This document shows positions 46,491 through 58,469 of a DNA stretch of 64,000 bases, piece by piece. The notes under the pieces are model-generated. The model was not told where the DNA came from. It searched no databases and saw only the letters and a program-made list of their open reading frames with translations. A program made the position numbers and the translations under genes. This stretch comes from Terfezia claveryi (taxonomy: Eukaryota > Ascomycota > Pezizomycetes > Pezizales > Pezizaceae), in the NCBI GenBank assembly GCA_015179025.1, contig WHUX01000059.1, forward strand, positions 186,001 to 250,000, written 5' to 3'. The number at the start of each line of letters is the position of its first letter. The first letter of the stretch is position 1.

Positions 46491-48594
46491 CTATTGAGCT
46501 CCATATTTCCCCTCTTCAATAATCAATTTTTGGCACTCATTGAAGATTCTAGCCTGTTTTCCGATCTCCCGGAGATGGCTAATGATTTCCTTATTTCCGT
46601 CATAGAACCCATAGATTGAGTAGGGGACTTTGACTTCCTCGCAGAATTCAATGACGAGTTTCTGGGTCCGGCGGAGGTTGTGTCGGGGGATGCGGGGAAA
46701 GAGGTGGTGGATTGCCTAGGAAGGGAATTAATTGAGTTAGTTATGCCGCTTCTTGTTGAATCTCGAAGAAAGAAAGTTCATAAGAGTCAAATCTCCCCCA
46801 AACTGCTGCAGGAATACGAGCCCTTGTCTTCTCTGCCACTTTTTGTGTTTCTGGCGCAGAGACAGGGGCTCTTATTCCCAGTAGATTCTGTAGGGCTATG
46901 GGAGACTCCAGACAAGTAGATTAGGTCTTCTGAACCCTGGGGTGTTCACAAGCGCCAGGTCATCTTCTGACTGACGAAATTAGGACAGCAGAATGACAGC
47001 TCACCTGAAACTGCAGTCCTCCATGGACAAAGTCCAACCACTGTGGACAATCCACATCCATTGTCGTCCTCAGCATCTTCTGTGGGAAGCTCTCACTTGC
47101 ACCCAAATCCACAGTCGACATCGCAAAGTGACTGAGTGTGATCTGGACGTGCAGGGGCATCGTCACGATATGACTGATCATCACAAACGCAAACCTGTCC
47201 CAATTGGTAGGAATGCTCTTGTACAGAAGTTGATAGCCAAACCAATACCAGAAAACTATCATCCCACAAATCTCGAGCCAGCGGTGCCACCATGCAATGC
47301 CCCTCTTGGGCCCTAGACCTAAAATTAGGTATTCCCAAGACAGGCGATACAGGTTGAACCTCCCGAAGCAGAGGATGGGATAGTAAAGCCAGTTTTGGAG
47401 CGGGACGAGTGCTCTAGCTACAGCATCATAAGGAAGGACACGGCGGTAATAGGTTGAGAAAAGTCCCTCAAAGAAGCGGTGACTAACGGCAAAGAAAGGG
47501 AGGTGTTGAATATCAGGGTCATGATCAGGCTCGTTCGTGATGATGTGGTGCACCTTGTTGATGCATGTCAGTATGCCAGACTTCCACTGTAAGATCAGGT
47601 TTCACCAAGACGATTGGTTCCTACATTATGGCTCAATTTCCACCACCCAAGAGAAAGCCCCCCACAAAAATCTGCTATGAAAATGCCGATGCAGGTATCA
47701 ACAGTGAAATCATGGGTGATACCCATATGCCCTGAATCATGCGCCGTGAAGGTGATTTGATGCCAGAAGACTCCCAAAAACAGTGCAGAAAGTTTACACC
47801 ATCCTAGGTGCAGCAGGTACAACGACGTGAACAAAATTGTAAGATAACGTGCAAGCTCGATCAGATATGAAGAATAACAGCATTGGTATAGTCCTTCCTT
47901 GCGTATCCTCTGGTCAAGTTCCCTATATTTCATAACGATATGCTTTTGTGTTTCCCGATCTAGGGATGGGTATTTGGCAAGATCAAACTCTAGGTCTTTC
48001 ATAGCCTGGGCAGCCAATGGGTTCTTGTCGTCTTTCTTGCCAACTTCGGATAGAGATGAAATTGATGATGCTAGAGAACCATCATACGATCCACCTTTAC
48101 GTCGGCGAATGCTAGGGTCAAGAAGAAACCCACGATCATCGCTGCAGTCTGATGAAGTCGGGGATGCAGAGCGGTAGTGCCTTTCCACTGAACCTTGCTG
48201 TTGGGCTTCCCCCTGAGAATAAGAGTCTCCATTTTCGTCCCCAACATAGGGCCGGAAGACCCCCCCATGAATTGGAGGCCGGAAATTGAGCCAATCACTT
48301 CCAATTCTTCCAATCTGGAATTTGGTCATTCGAAGCCGAGTATCAGCTCCATGGAGACTGTTTAGATAATTAGCCCTACGGCACACAGTATGTCTAAACG
48401 ATAGATCCGAACTCCTACGCATTCACTTCGTCCGTGGCATCCTTGCCAACCATGTGGAGGATAGCCCTCTCACCCCCTGGGTGAAGGTGCAACCAAGAAT
48501 CCAGCCTCAGGACCATGTCGTCTACAATCACAATTGCTTTTCCCTCCGCAATCATACCCTCCACTTGCCGTCGCGTAAAGAGCGTGCTTCCCAT
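46491..48594 (-). CDS. sphingolipid delta-8 desaturase with N-terminal cytochrome b5
   Basis: Inserts the delta-8 double bond of the sphingoid base on the way to fungal glucosylceramides, in the ER. Exons 48594-48419, 48357-47625, 47553-47005 and 46715-46491 give 560 aa. The cytochrome b5 domain has the HPGG motif at residues 38-41 and a second heme His at about residue 61, reached across intron 1. The three His boxes of the front-end desaturase family are present: HDSGHMG, SHNVHH (across intron 2), and QAIHHLFPRIPRHN with Gln replacing the first His (across intron 3). The linker (about residues 90-160) is Ser-rich and probably disordered. Intron 3 is unusually long (289 nt). The continuity of GGLQFQAIHHLFP argues against a hidden exon. 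Confidence 0.94.
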
Positions 48595-49789
48595 CGCGAC
48601 CTGGTAATGCAATCAGACAAATCGGGAAGAAGAGAGATGGCTAATGCCGATATTGACAACCCAATAGGCTGAAACCAAATTGGAGTTGATGAGAAATACG
48701 AGAGTAGCTGAAACGACTGGAAGGAGGAGTATCAAATTCACGAAGGATGATAGATCTAAAAAAAGCGACGGAATCGACGCATGTAGCAAGCGATCGTAAT
48801 AGAAAAGGCTGAAGAGGGGATGATCAATCAAGATTGTCGAATACCGAATCGCAGTCTACGGTAGTTCTGGTTAAGTTTGCGGAGACCTGCCACCATGGTG
48901 TGTATTCCAGAGAAGTTTGATTTCAATCTCGTACATATGTATGTATATACATACATAGTGTACACATGTTCTCGTGTCCAGACCGATTTATTGTATACAT
49001 GCATAAAGTCTACTTACCTTGGAATAAATATACTACACACTATAGGTTACTTACGGCTTTGCACTTACACTAGCACTTACAACTCTGCCCTAAGGAAGCT
49101 TTCCATCAACCTACTGGATGTAAAGAGGGAGCAATGTTTTCTCTGCACGCTGATTCAGGGACCAATTTGATCGACATATGTAGCCTGTTGCCAAGTCGCC
49201 TTCCATGCAGTCAAGACCGCTTTACTCCGTAGGTACTGCACGGCGGATAAACCCAGATGTCAGCCATTTTGTCACGACATACTTACTACCCTACCTCCAG
49301 TCAAAGTGTTCCGGTATCCTTTGTGATTGCACAATTCTGAATAGATGCCCTTGAAGTCACTGATTTTATGCCCCTTTGTTCCTTATGCTCAGCATACGTC
49401 AAATTGTATTTCGTACGTGGTAAATCACAGCCAAAATGGCCGAAAGCGCCACTCGCAGACACCTGCAACATTGCGCTCAACTTGTGATTCGAAGACGGGT
49501 TTTTGGATAAGCTTATACTTGAAGTTTCTATCCCAAAGTTTATAGACTTGTAGCTAACGGCACTTTGGTGAATTTTGAAGTCGGGGAAATGCGCTATTCC
49601 TCATACAGTTTAGTTCTATCCGAAATGACTTCAGTCAACTTGTGTCTGTCCAGGACCTCCTCCATAGCTACAAAATATGAATAAGAGAATATGTACTTTT
49701 CCCTTGATTCTAATATTTATTTTGTTGGATTATTTGTAAACCCAGTCTTAACTTTTTCCCAAAATTTGGCGATTTTAGCTGTGTTCCGG

Positions 49790-49805
49790 TAGTCTGTTGG
49801 CACAA
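49790..49805 (+). repeat. micro-insert motif, one base missing
   Basis: TAGTCTGTTGGCACAA lacks one G relative to the 17-mer form. Confidence 0.5.
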
Positions 49806-50691
49806 GTCCCGGGGGTGTTTCCGGCTATTTTACCAAACTTCTTTTTTCTGCTAGTATTTCACAGTCTAGGAATCATTTTTTACACTCGGCAACTACCTCG
49901 GAACAAATGAGCGGGCTGGTAGACCCAATCTACATACATACCTGCGGTTCGCGGCCCAATGCAGGTTCGCAATTTCTCGAGTATGGACTCTGTCACCAAT
50001 GACGGAATACTAGAAGAATTTCGGGTTGATCGTAACCAAGATGTTGATATCAGGTTAGAAAGTATTAGCTGAACTAAAAGCGCGTTTCAGCAATTTTTGA
50101 TGGCATGGTGAAACGTGAAGCCATGGGTAAATCAAGTTCGTTGAAATGGCATGGCGCAGCTGGAATGTTAGTGCTGAGTTAGCACTAGTAAGCGGCGAAC
50201 TTCGTCCACAAACTGTTGATGCGTCTGCATCTGCATACCTGTGCATATTCAGCTCCCTTTAGGTGACTGTTTATTAGTCTCGTGCCCCGGTGGTTAATCC
50301 GATCCGGAGAAGCCCTAGATCAATGGGTTTAAAGAGTCTCTCATACTATCTCCGTGTCTCAGAGATGTATGAACCTTAACCTGACTATATGAACCTAGCC
50401 TCGTATATGAACCACCCTCTATCGAGTCAGCAAAAATTGTATTTTGTTTTGGGGCTGGCCAGGCTCAGACAAGATGAACGTCTATGCCAACAGGAGTACA
50501 TTTCAAGAATCTCAGAATACTAAGAGTTGCCTATAATTCCCGTTCCTGCATTATTTGGTAGGCCAATACTAGCTGAAACGGTATGAGGTTGACGTTGGCG
50601 AAGGAGACAGGGATGATGGGAGCTGAAGAACATACAAGACGGCATGTGCCTTTGACATCCTGTCATTATTGACATTACCGCAACCCGCTAA

Positions 50692-50706
50692 GTACCAACC
50701 AGACTA
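50692..50706 (-). repeat. micro-insert motif, one mismatch
   Basis: GTACCAACCAGACTA differs from GTGCCAACCAGACTA by one G-to-A change. No flanking duplication was seen. Confidence 0.5.
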
Positions 50707-51789
50707 CCTCTTCTGGTTCAGGACCCCGTGGAGGTTCGCTCTATCCTCGTGTTGCAAGCTTCAGTTGAAATTACAACACCTCTATCAGCTGCCAGTTTCG
50801 CTGTTAACAATACTTGATAGGCGGAGATACCCCCGCATGGCTTCCATTTAATCACTGGCCGTCTGGATGATGAAATAATCAACTACACTTAGTAGGCCAA
50901 ACCTTGAAAGTGGAGGTTAGGGAGCTACCTTAAACCAAATGTGTATATCTCAAACCCATATAACGCCAATTCAGCCAGTATAGCAAGTGGGCATATGAGC
51001 GACGTCACTGTCGTTGGGCAAGAAGAAGCTGAAGTAGATGCATGTTCTCGCTGTTGTATCATCAACTCGTTTTGTCGATAACAGCTATCGAGCTATCGGC
51101 AACATAGGCGCTCTCGGCGACAGTCCTATAGCTAGGTACATACACATACAAGCATGTAATTGTTCAACAGGTGATCTGGCTTGCACTAGCCCCCTCGGTA
51201 ACTAATCGCGAGAACACGACGCCGAGATCTCTTCATGCGTACACCTGTGAGGAGCCAGCTACACTCAGCCGCAATTCTCCTGGGACATCATTTGCAAAAC
51301 AGTTAGGGCTACATGCGACAGGAGAAGCGATGTGTTATAGCTTCCGCAGCGACCAATGAAGGGCAGAATCCAGGGCTTGCTGCGAGAAATACATCTTGGT
51401 GTAGGAATTGGGCAGATGCAGACAGTCTGAACAGGGCTGGGCGGAACATTGGCAATCTGCATCGACGACCCTAGCGGCTTTTCCCCTCAACAGCTGTCTA
51501 AGATCGCACCCCACCCGACGACAGAATTCGGCTTCTTCGACAGTGAGGTGTAACCTTTTCCGCTCAGGGATTACGCATCATATATTCGGAATTTATATAA
51601 GGTTGGAACCGTGCCCCACTCACCCTAGAGACACCACAGCAGGCAGCAAGCAGCAGCACGGAGATTATAGTGCCCGCTAGCGGATCTTCGAAGAAAACGT
51701 GCCAGAACTTCCACTACTCTAAGTAGATAACACTCATCTGTCCCAGTAGCCGAAACCTTCAGCTGAAAGCCACTTTCAACTCAGCAGTT

Positions 51790-53505
51790 ATGTCTGGCTA
51801 TCCTGGATCCGGCAATCCTGGATCAGGCTATCCTGGATCCGGCTATCCTGGTGGACAGTATCCAAATACACCATACTATATTCCTCAACAGTGAGCTGCT
51901 ATTTGAAAGTTATTTTCGGGTACTCCTCGCTGACTGCTTTGCATATACCAGGCCGCAATATCAACCACAATATGTGCAACAGCCAGGAGCAGCACAAAGC
52001 CTTTATTACCCACTACAGGCAGCACAACCTTATCCCTGCTATCAAACTACAGAGGTAATTCATAATAACAGGATTCACCCACATGTGCTCCTACTGATGC
52101 TCATATTTTGCAGCCACCACCTATTTATAACGGAGGCCAGGCGGTACCACCGGGACTTTCGGCGTATCGTGAGTAAACTTCATACCTAAGCTGAGGGTAC
52201 TAGGAGCTAAGGCGCATTTCAGCATACCACCCACCTCAGGTTCCACCTCAGGCCCCACCTCCGGCTCCACCTTTACAACCTCAACATGTTTCAAACGGAG
52301 GTCACACATTTCTATACAGCCAGTGCACAGGAAAGAAGAAGGCTCTTCTAATCGGGATAAACTATTTTGGCCAAAGGGGCCAACTGCGAGGGTGCATAAA
52401 TGATGTGAAGAATATGTCAAACTTTTTGATAGAAAGATTCGGATACCAGCGAGAGGATATGGTAATCTTGACGGATGACCAGCAAAACCCCCTAAGTATA
52501 CCTAACAGGCAAAATATCCTTCAGGCAATGCATTGGCTCGTCAGGGGAGCGGAGCCCAATGACTCGTTGTTTTTCCATTACTCTGGTAGGTATCTATTAC
52601 AAGTGGAGCCGTAGAAGAGGAAAGCTAACAACTCACATGTTAGGCCATGGGGGGCAAGCTAAAGATAACGACGGCGATGAGAATGACGGTAGGCTGCTCA
52701 GATGTGGTATCTTGATATTTGATCCTGACAGGGATTCCAGGTTACGACGAGACGATATATCCGGTGGACTTCCGTTACAGTGGACACATTGTCGACGATG
52801 ATATGCACGCAATTATGTTAGCTCCTTCAGACCCTCCCAGTATCGTGAAGCTGAGCTTTCACTAACCATACATGTAGGGTTGCACCGCTCAAAGCTGGAG
52901 TGAGGTTAACAGCAATCTTTGACTCCTGTCACTCTGGCTCCGTCCTCGATTTACCTTACCTTTACTCTACACAAGTATGGATGCGTTCGTCGACGATTCC
53001 CTGTATAAGAGCTAACATATCTGTACACAGGGAAATCTCAAAGAGACCAATACTTTCAGAGATGCTGGCGAAGGTCTTATCGATATCTTGTCCCACTATT
53101 CGAGAGGCGATGTTGCTTCAGTGTTGTCCTCGGGACAAAGTCTACTCAGCAAAGTCACAAAAGGGCGGGGTGCGGATGAGCACGCACGCAGAACCAGGAC
53201 GTCCGCTGCGGATGTCATTCAGTGGTCAGGTTCAAAGGACACTCAGAAGTCGTAAGTCTTATCGCTTTATCGTCCGACAATTGACTGGTTAATTCTTTTC
53301 TGAAACAATTTGTAGTGCGGATACTGTTGAGGACAATATGGCTACTGGCGCAATGAGTCACGCATTTATCGCAGCCTTGAGGAAGAATCCCCACCAATCA
53401 TACCAGCAGCTCTTGCAAAGCATTCGGGAGGAACTGCGGGTAAAAAAATACCAACAAAGACCGCAGCTGAGCTGCAGCCACCCCCTAGGTAAGGAAGATG
53501 AGTAG
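51790..53505 (+). CDS. type I metacaspase
   Basis: Cysteine protease that cleaves after Arg/Lys and acts in stress, protein quality control and cell death. Exons 51790-51890, 51952-52054, 52114-52168, 52223-52585, 52644-52688, 52732-52816, 52878-52974, 53031-53251 and 53316-53505 give 419 aa. The prodomain (about 110 aa) is rich in Pro, Gln, Gly and Tyr. It begins with repeats of a Y/N-PGSG unit, coded by 15-bp repeats. The p20 domain shows [20 protein letters not shown], the catalytic His209 in HYSGHGGQ and the catalytic Cys268 in [10 protein letters not shown]. The p10-like part ends [13 protein letters not shown]. Relatives usually end with a longer hydrophobic tail after SHP, so a final intron at GTAAGG (53489) may be missing here. 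The intron at 52689-52731 is only 43 nt. Confidence 0.93.
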
Positions 53506-54792
53506 ATGGATACCCAAACGTAAACTGGGCAGTAGTGCTTTCTTTTGCTCCTTTTGCTCCTTATGACAGCCTTTTCTCTTTGCTATTCCATATTACCCTA
53601 GTTTACTTAAGACTTGTAAGAAGCCGTTGGTTCCACAGGAACTCAGAATCGCTGGGGCTGAGATCAGATTGTAGATTACCTTTTTTTTTTCCTTCTAGCG
53701 TATACCTCGCGTCTGAGCGCGTTTATAGCTGTTCATCTATACATTCGTTTTCTTTAAATACCCTGATATCACTATTTATTCAATTTGAAGATACTGCATG
53801 CTATTTGTTTTGTTGAGAACCTTGTCAGTTGTTATTTAGGTGCAGTCGTTAACGTGCGTTGGGTCGTTCTAGATACAAGATTACTCTACGTCATGTGAGC
53901 TTGAAACAACACCACCATTGCTCATCACACAGCCTATATATGCTAGGGCTGGGCCTTCCGGCAAAGTTTTCGGTCTTAACAACGTTACTCATCACACTCA
54001 TGAAGTTTGAACCTTTTATCCTGGCTGCCCTGGCTGCCCTGAGGCTCGATATTAAGCTCGACTTACTGAACTAGTCTTATCCCAGATTTTCCCTTGGAAT
54101 ATGGCCTTTGCTCTTCTCCTTCAGGTACCTTTCCTTGCGATATGATATCCATTCTATTGATCTCATCATTTTTGGGGGTTTCTTGGTCACTAGGTCGTAA
54201 GGCACGCTTGTATATCAATATTTAGCTGTTTTGGATAGCGAATGCTAAAAGAATTCAATTGCGGTATTTCATTCACATAAAAGCCCAAGAACCCTGAACG
54301 GCTCCTGATAATTTAACTAATAAGCCGAGTTTCACCTAGATCTAAAACCTTACTCACGTTCTTCGACTTTAAATAAAGGCGGTTCCGCGTGGGAAAGAGA
54401 GCTAACGGATATAAAAGCACTTTGCAAGTCTATCAAAAAATGTGTATTGGTCACAGACAGTAGGATGAAATGTTGAGTTCTGTTTGATCGAATCCCAGAA
54501 AAATTGATGTGGTACTAAATGAAATCAACATTCCACCCAACAAACCCGATGGTTTCATTGTAAAGCAAAGTAGAACTCCGATTGGATCTGTAAACTTCAA
54601 GATCCGCAGAATAACGTTTCCATATCCCAACCCCTACCCCTGTGGGCATCTTAACCTCCCATTAACACATCAGCTTTACTGCTGTTGAGTAAAGCTTGAT
54701 TAAGTGTTGCTCCTCATTCGTGAGGTGATTTATTGCTTGAGAAAAAAGAAAAGCCTAGAGAGAACAGAAAAAGTGAATAACTGACTAATGGT
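53506..54792. other. intergenic between convergent metacaspase and eS26 genes
   Basis: No gene recognised. The open frames at 53535-53816 and 53859-54074 lack motifs, though the first could hold an alternative metacaspase 3' end. Confidence 0.45.
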
Positions 54793-55453
54793 TTAAGCAG
54801 TAGTGGTCTTAGCGGGGGCCTGGTTGGGGTTGATTTTCTTGCCGTCCTTGTTGAATCGGATCCTTGGGGGAGGGGCACGATTGCGTCGTCCTTCTCGGGA
54901 ACGGACACTATATAGTTGAAGTTAGAAAATGCAGGTACGGTATCCAGCGATGGTATTATTGGAACGTACCGAACGATTTTGGAGTGAATAGCGCACGAGA
55001 CGCAGTATTGGAGCTTCAAGTACATCTTTGGCACGACGTACTCGTTGAAGACGGAGGCATCGGAAATATCACCTGCACTTGGTTAACATTTGTGCATCTC
55101 AAGGAATCCTGCCCTATTCCACAGCTCCAGACAAATCCTAGGACAAACGTACGGATGGCAGCGGACTCAACCATGTTGCGGATGGTGAACCTCTTGATAG
55201 CCTTGTCCTTGGGGGTGCATCGGGAGCAGTTGGAGCAGCGGATGGGTTTGACGTGACCACGTCCGTTCTTGTTACGACCGCTATATAGTGGAATTCGGAG
55301 ATCAGCCACCTAGTTTCCAATGCATGATTCCCCCATCACCTGCACAATTCCCCTTCCACCCGAACTGATCCCCAAATTCGCGAGAGATACAACAGAGGCT
55401 CTGGACAAAATAGGTGGTTTTGTGACGTACTTGGCGGATCGCTTCTTAACCAT
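54793..55453 (-). CDS. RPS26: 40S ribosomal protein eS26
   Basis: Small-subunit protein near the mRNA exit channel, contacting the mRNA upstream of the start codon. Exons 55453-55431, 55280-55153, 55072-54970 and 54907-54793 give 122 aa, the usual size. The sequence is unmistakable after splicing: [20 protein letters not shown], then [39 protein letters not shown] and [19 protein letters not shown]. Four Cys (CSNC and CVSC) bind zinc. The first exon is only 23 nt, and the first intron (150 nt) is longer than the others, as is common in fungal ribosomal protein genes. Confidence 0.97.
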
Positions 55454-55933
55454 GATTGCGGTTGTTGTCTAAGACGAACAAAAATCCGTTAGAATGTTCG
55501 TCCTCACAATTGACGGTGTCTAGCTAGGTGCAACTCACTGGTGGGTCGGAAAAAAAAGGTTGGATAGGTTGGCGTTGGTGTTCGTTTGGCCACTGCTGCT
55601 GAGTGTTACATCTTTTCGTGATTATTCGGTTAGTATACATTTCGGTTGGTGGGAGATTTGCGCTTATGTGACTACTTAGGGTATCAGCCCTGCTGAGATA
55701 ATTGGATATGGAGTCGAGCTTCACATGGTACTGTACCTACATAATTAGTCTCATGCCAAGACTAGTACATGATTAGCTAGTGGATTAGTCACCCGAGCAC
55801 TGATGTGCAAAACTATCTGGTCGGTGTTTACCTGCATCAAAAATATGGGTTACCTGGACGACATCACCCCAGCTCGCATAGCATAGCTCTCGTGATCCGT
55901 ATCTTACAATCGCCTGTTCATCGCACTAGAAAG
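55454..55933. promoter_or_regulatory. divergent promoter region of eS26 and RRP6
   Basis: 480 bp between two divergent start codons. No specific element could be assigned. Confidence 0.5.
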
Positions 55934-58469
55934 ATGGATCCCGGTACGCCCTTCTCGACATTCCAGAATGAGGCGTCGGCAGCTCTCGTCGACGTCACAA
56001 AGACGGCTGTCGGTCTTGCCGCCGAGGACCTTCCGTTTCATCGTTCGTTTGACTCAGCCTTCGCTTCATCATTGGATCTGTGTAGTACGACTATGCTTGG
56101 ATTGATTAACTCTCTACTCCGTAATGCCACTGCTGGAACGGACCTGGATACACCAAAGCTGGGGGATGTGGAGGACATTGAGACAAATTGGAATGATGTG
56201 GTAGAAGTTGTGGACTTCTTGCTAGAGAAAGCTGTACGAAATCTCATTGCGGCCTTGAAGAGCGGTATTGATTGGGATATAGGATACCTGTCTGGACGAA
56301 TACACTGGGGCGATTAAGCAGAAGAATCCCGTGGCAGGACCGAACGCACGGCGGGATGATTCGCACAAGCGGAAATCAACAAAGCTAGGAGCAGCCAATA
56401 TGTTCAAGAACAGGAACTTTGCGAAGCCCCAGCTGGGTTTCAAGTCCAAGGTTAACAACCATGATAACTCGGCTTGGAAACCAATCCTGAAATCGAAACC
56501 TCATGCGGTAGTTCCTCTGAATGACTGTCTACGCCCTTTTATGGACGACAAACTCCAGATGCAGTACAAACATCCCTACAAAACCGAGATTGAAAACTTG
56601 ACATATCCAAAGACTGTATATGAGAACAAACCACCAGTGGATTTTTTACCCTTCGAGTCTACCAAGGCTGTATATGTCGACTCAGAGGCGAGTTTAGCAG
56701 AAATGCTGAAAGACCTAAAGCAGGCAAAGGAGATAGCAATTGACTTAGAGCATCACAGTGATCGCTCTTACATAGGATTTGTCTGTTTGATGCAGATTAG
56801 CACGCGGGAAAAGGACTGGATAGTAGATACGTTGAAGCTGAGAGAAGAGCTGCAGTGTCTGAATGAGGTGTTCGCTGACCCCCAAATCGTCAAGGTATGG
56901 CCACCACAGTCCAGTGGCAGAGGTACAGGGAAGCTAATGTAGGGGCAGGTACTCCATGGTGCATCCATGGATATAATATGGCTACAGAGGGATTTTGGTC
57001 TATATGTCGTGGGATTGTTTGACACTTATGAGGCTGCCAGGTCCCTTGGTTTCGCGGGCAAGAGCCTTGCTTTTTTGCTAAAGAAATATGTCGACTTCGA
57101 CGCAGACAAACAATATCAATTGGCGGATTGGCGGATACGGTAAGTATTTTTATGGGAACTTAAATTCGACATTGGTAGTAGTTAACTTACGTATTAGGCC
57201 ACTTCCACAGGAAATGTTAGACTATGCTCGCTCAGATACCCATTTTCTACTCTATTGTTACGATAGAGTTCGCAATGAGTTAATCACAAGATCTACTCCT
57301 GACGTTGATTTTGTCGCTGAGGCTTTATCTAATTCCAAGGAGACGTCGCTCAGGCGCTACGAGCGTGAGGCCTATGATCCGGTGGATGGCTCTGGCCAAT
57401 TCGGCTGGTCATTGTTATTGAAGCGAAACCCAGCAATGTTTACGCCTGAGCAGCTGGCGGTCTTCAAGGCGGTACATCAATTTAGAGACAAGGTTGCTCG
57501 AGATGAAGACGACAGTCATCATTATGTGATGCCGAAACACCATATCTACAACCTAGCCCGGCTGATGCCAGAATCCGTTCCCGGATCCTTAGTGCCTGCG
57601 CCCCCGTTTCACCACATATTCGGGTACGAATTAATGATATAATATCTATTATTGGAACCGCTAGGGAGAAGGCTCAAGCTGTGGCGCCAAAGGCTCCGAT
57701 ACTGGAAGCTGCTGAGGTGAAACAAGTTGAAGCTCCAGCCGCAGCTGTCACTAGGCCAAAAGAGACCATGAACATTTTTGAGGCTGTTACAAATGGAGCT
57801 TCACGGACAGATCAGTCTAGTTTCTGGGGAGGGGCATTTGGAAGTAGCAAATGGGTTAATGATGCTACGAAGCTGGGGAAGCCATTAGCTGATGTCAGAT
57901 TAGCTGTTCCTCTTCCACAATTAACCGCAGCGATTTTCATAAATCCTAACGACACGACACCAGTAGCTGTTCAGGCCCAGGAACCAGGTTCTAGGGCGGA
58001 GCATGAATTTATTCGACACAGACCAAAGAAAGAGGAAGAGGATGACATAATAGTGGTAAAGCAAGTTGGTGGCGGAAGAAAACGAAAAAGAGATAAGAAG
58101 TGCATGGACAAAACGCCAAGTTTAGAAGATAAAAACCAGGATGCAGATGATGATCTTGTGCCACAGGTGATCGATGAAGATGTGGTTGTGGTTGCAGACC
58201 CGCTGGGCCAATCGGAGAAAGAACGCAAAAAGAAAAAGAAAAAGAAAGTTACGGACGCCACAGAGGAATCGACCTCAACGTCAAAAGTGCAGGTGCCATT
58301 TCAGGCATTCGATTACACCAATGCACCGTCTGTGCTGAAAGGTGGGGATAGGAAAGAAGAGTGGTCATCAAAGGCGTTTAACCCATATAAAAACAGTGTT
58401 GGCGGACCGAAAGGTGGAAAGAGAGGCAGGCGGGAGAAGGACGGCAAGTCTTTGACGTTTAAGAAATGA
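55934..58469 (+). CDS. RRP6: RRP6/EXOSC10, nuclear exosome 3'-5' exonuclease
   Basis: Trims and degrades nuclear RNAs with the exosome core. Exons 55934-56233, 56283-56894, 56949-57139, 57198-57605 and 57665-58469 give 771 aa. The PMC2NT domain (residues 1 to about 110) binds the Rrp47 partner. The DEDD-Y catalytic core has D254/E256 in AIDLEHHSD, then [11 protein letters not shown] and [16 protein letters not shown]. An HRDC region ([20 protein letters not shown]) follows, then a Lys-rich tail. The 57606-57664 intron is uncertain. It has GT-AG ends and keeps the frame, but its sequence with one extra base would encode a family-like segment ([20 protein letters not shown]). The alternative is therefore a one-base loss in the C run at 57601-57605. 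The ATG at 55934 is preferred over upstream in-frame codons because it abuts the conserved domain. Confidence 0.93.

Larger units (their letters stand above)
48595..51789. other. 3.2-kb gene-poor region upstream of the metacaspase gene
   Basis: Several short open frames, none with motifs or plausible splice partners. Two degenerate micro-insert motifs lie at about 49.8 and 50.7 kb. A small lineage-specific gene cannot be excluded. Confidence 0.4.

Noticed and set aside
54478..54500. GATCGAATCCCAG as a tRNA B box
   Set aside because: No A box, acceptor stem or anticodon arm could be folded around it.
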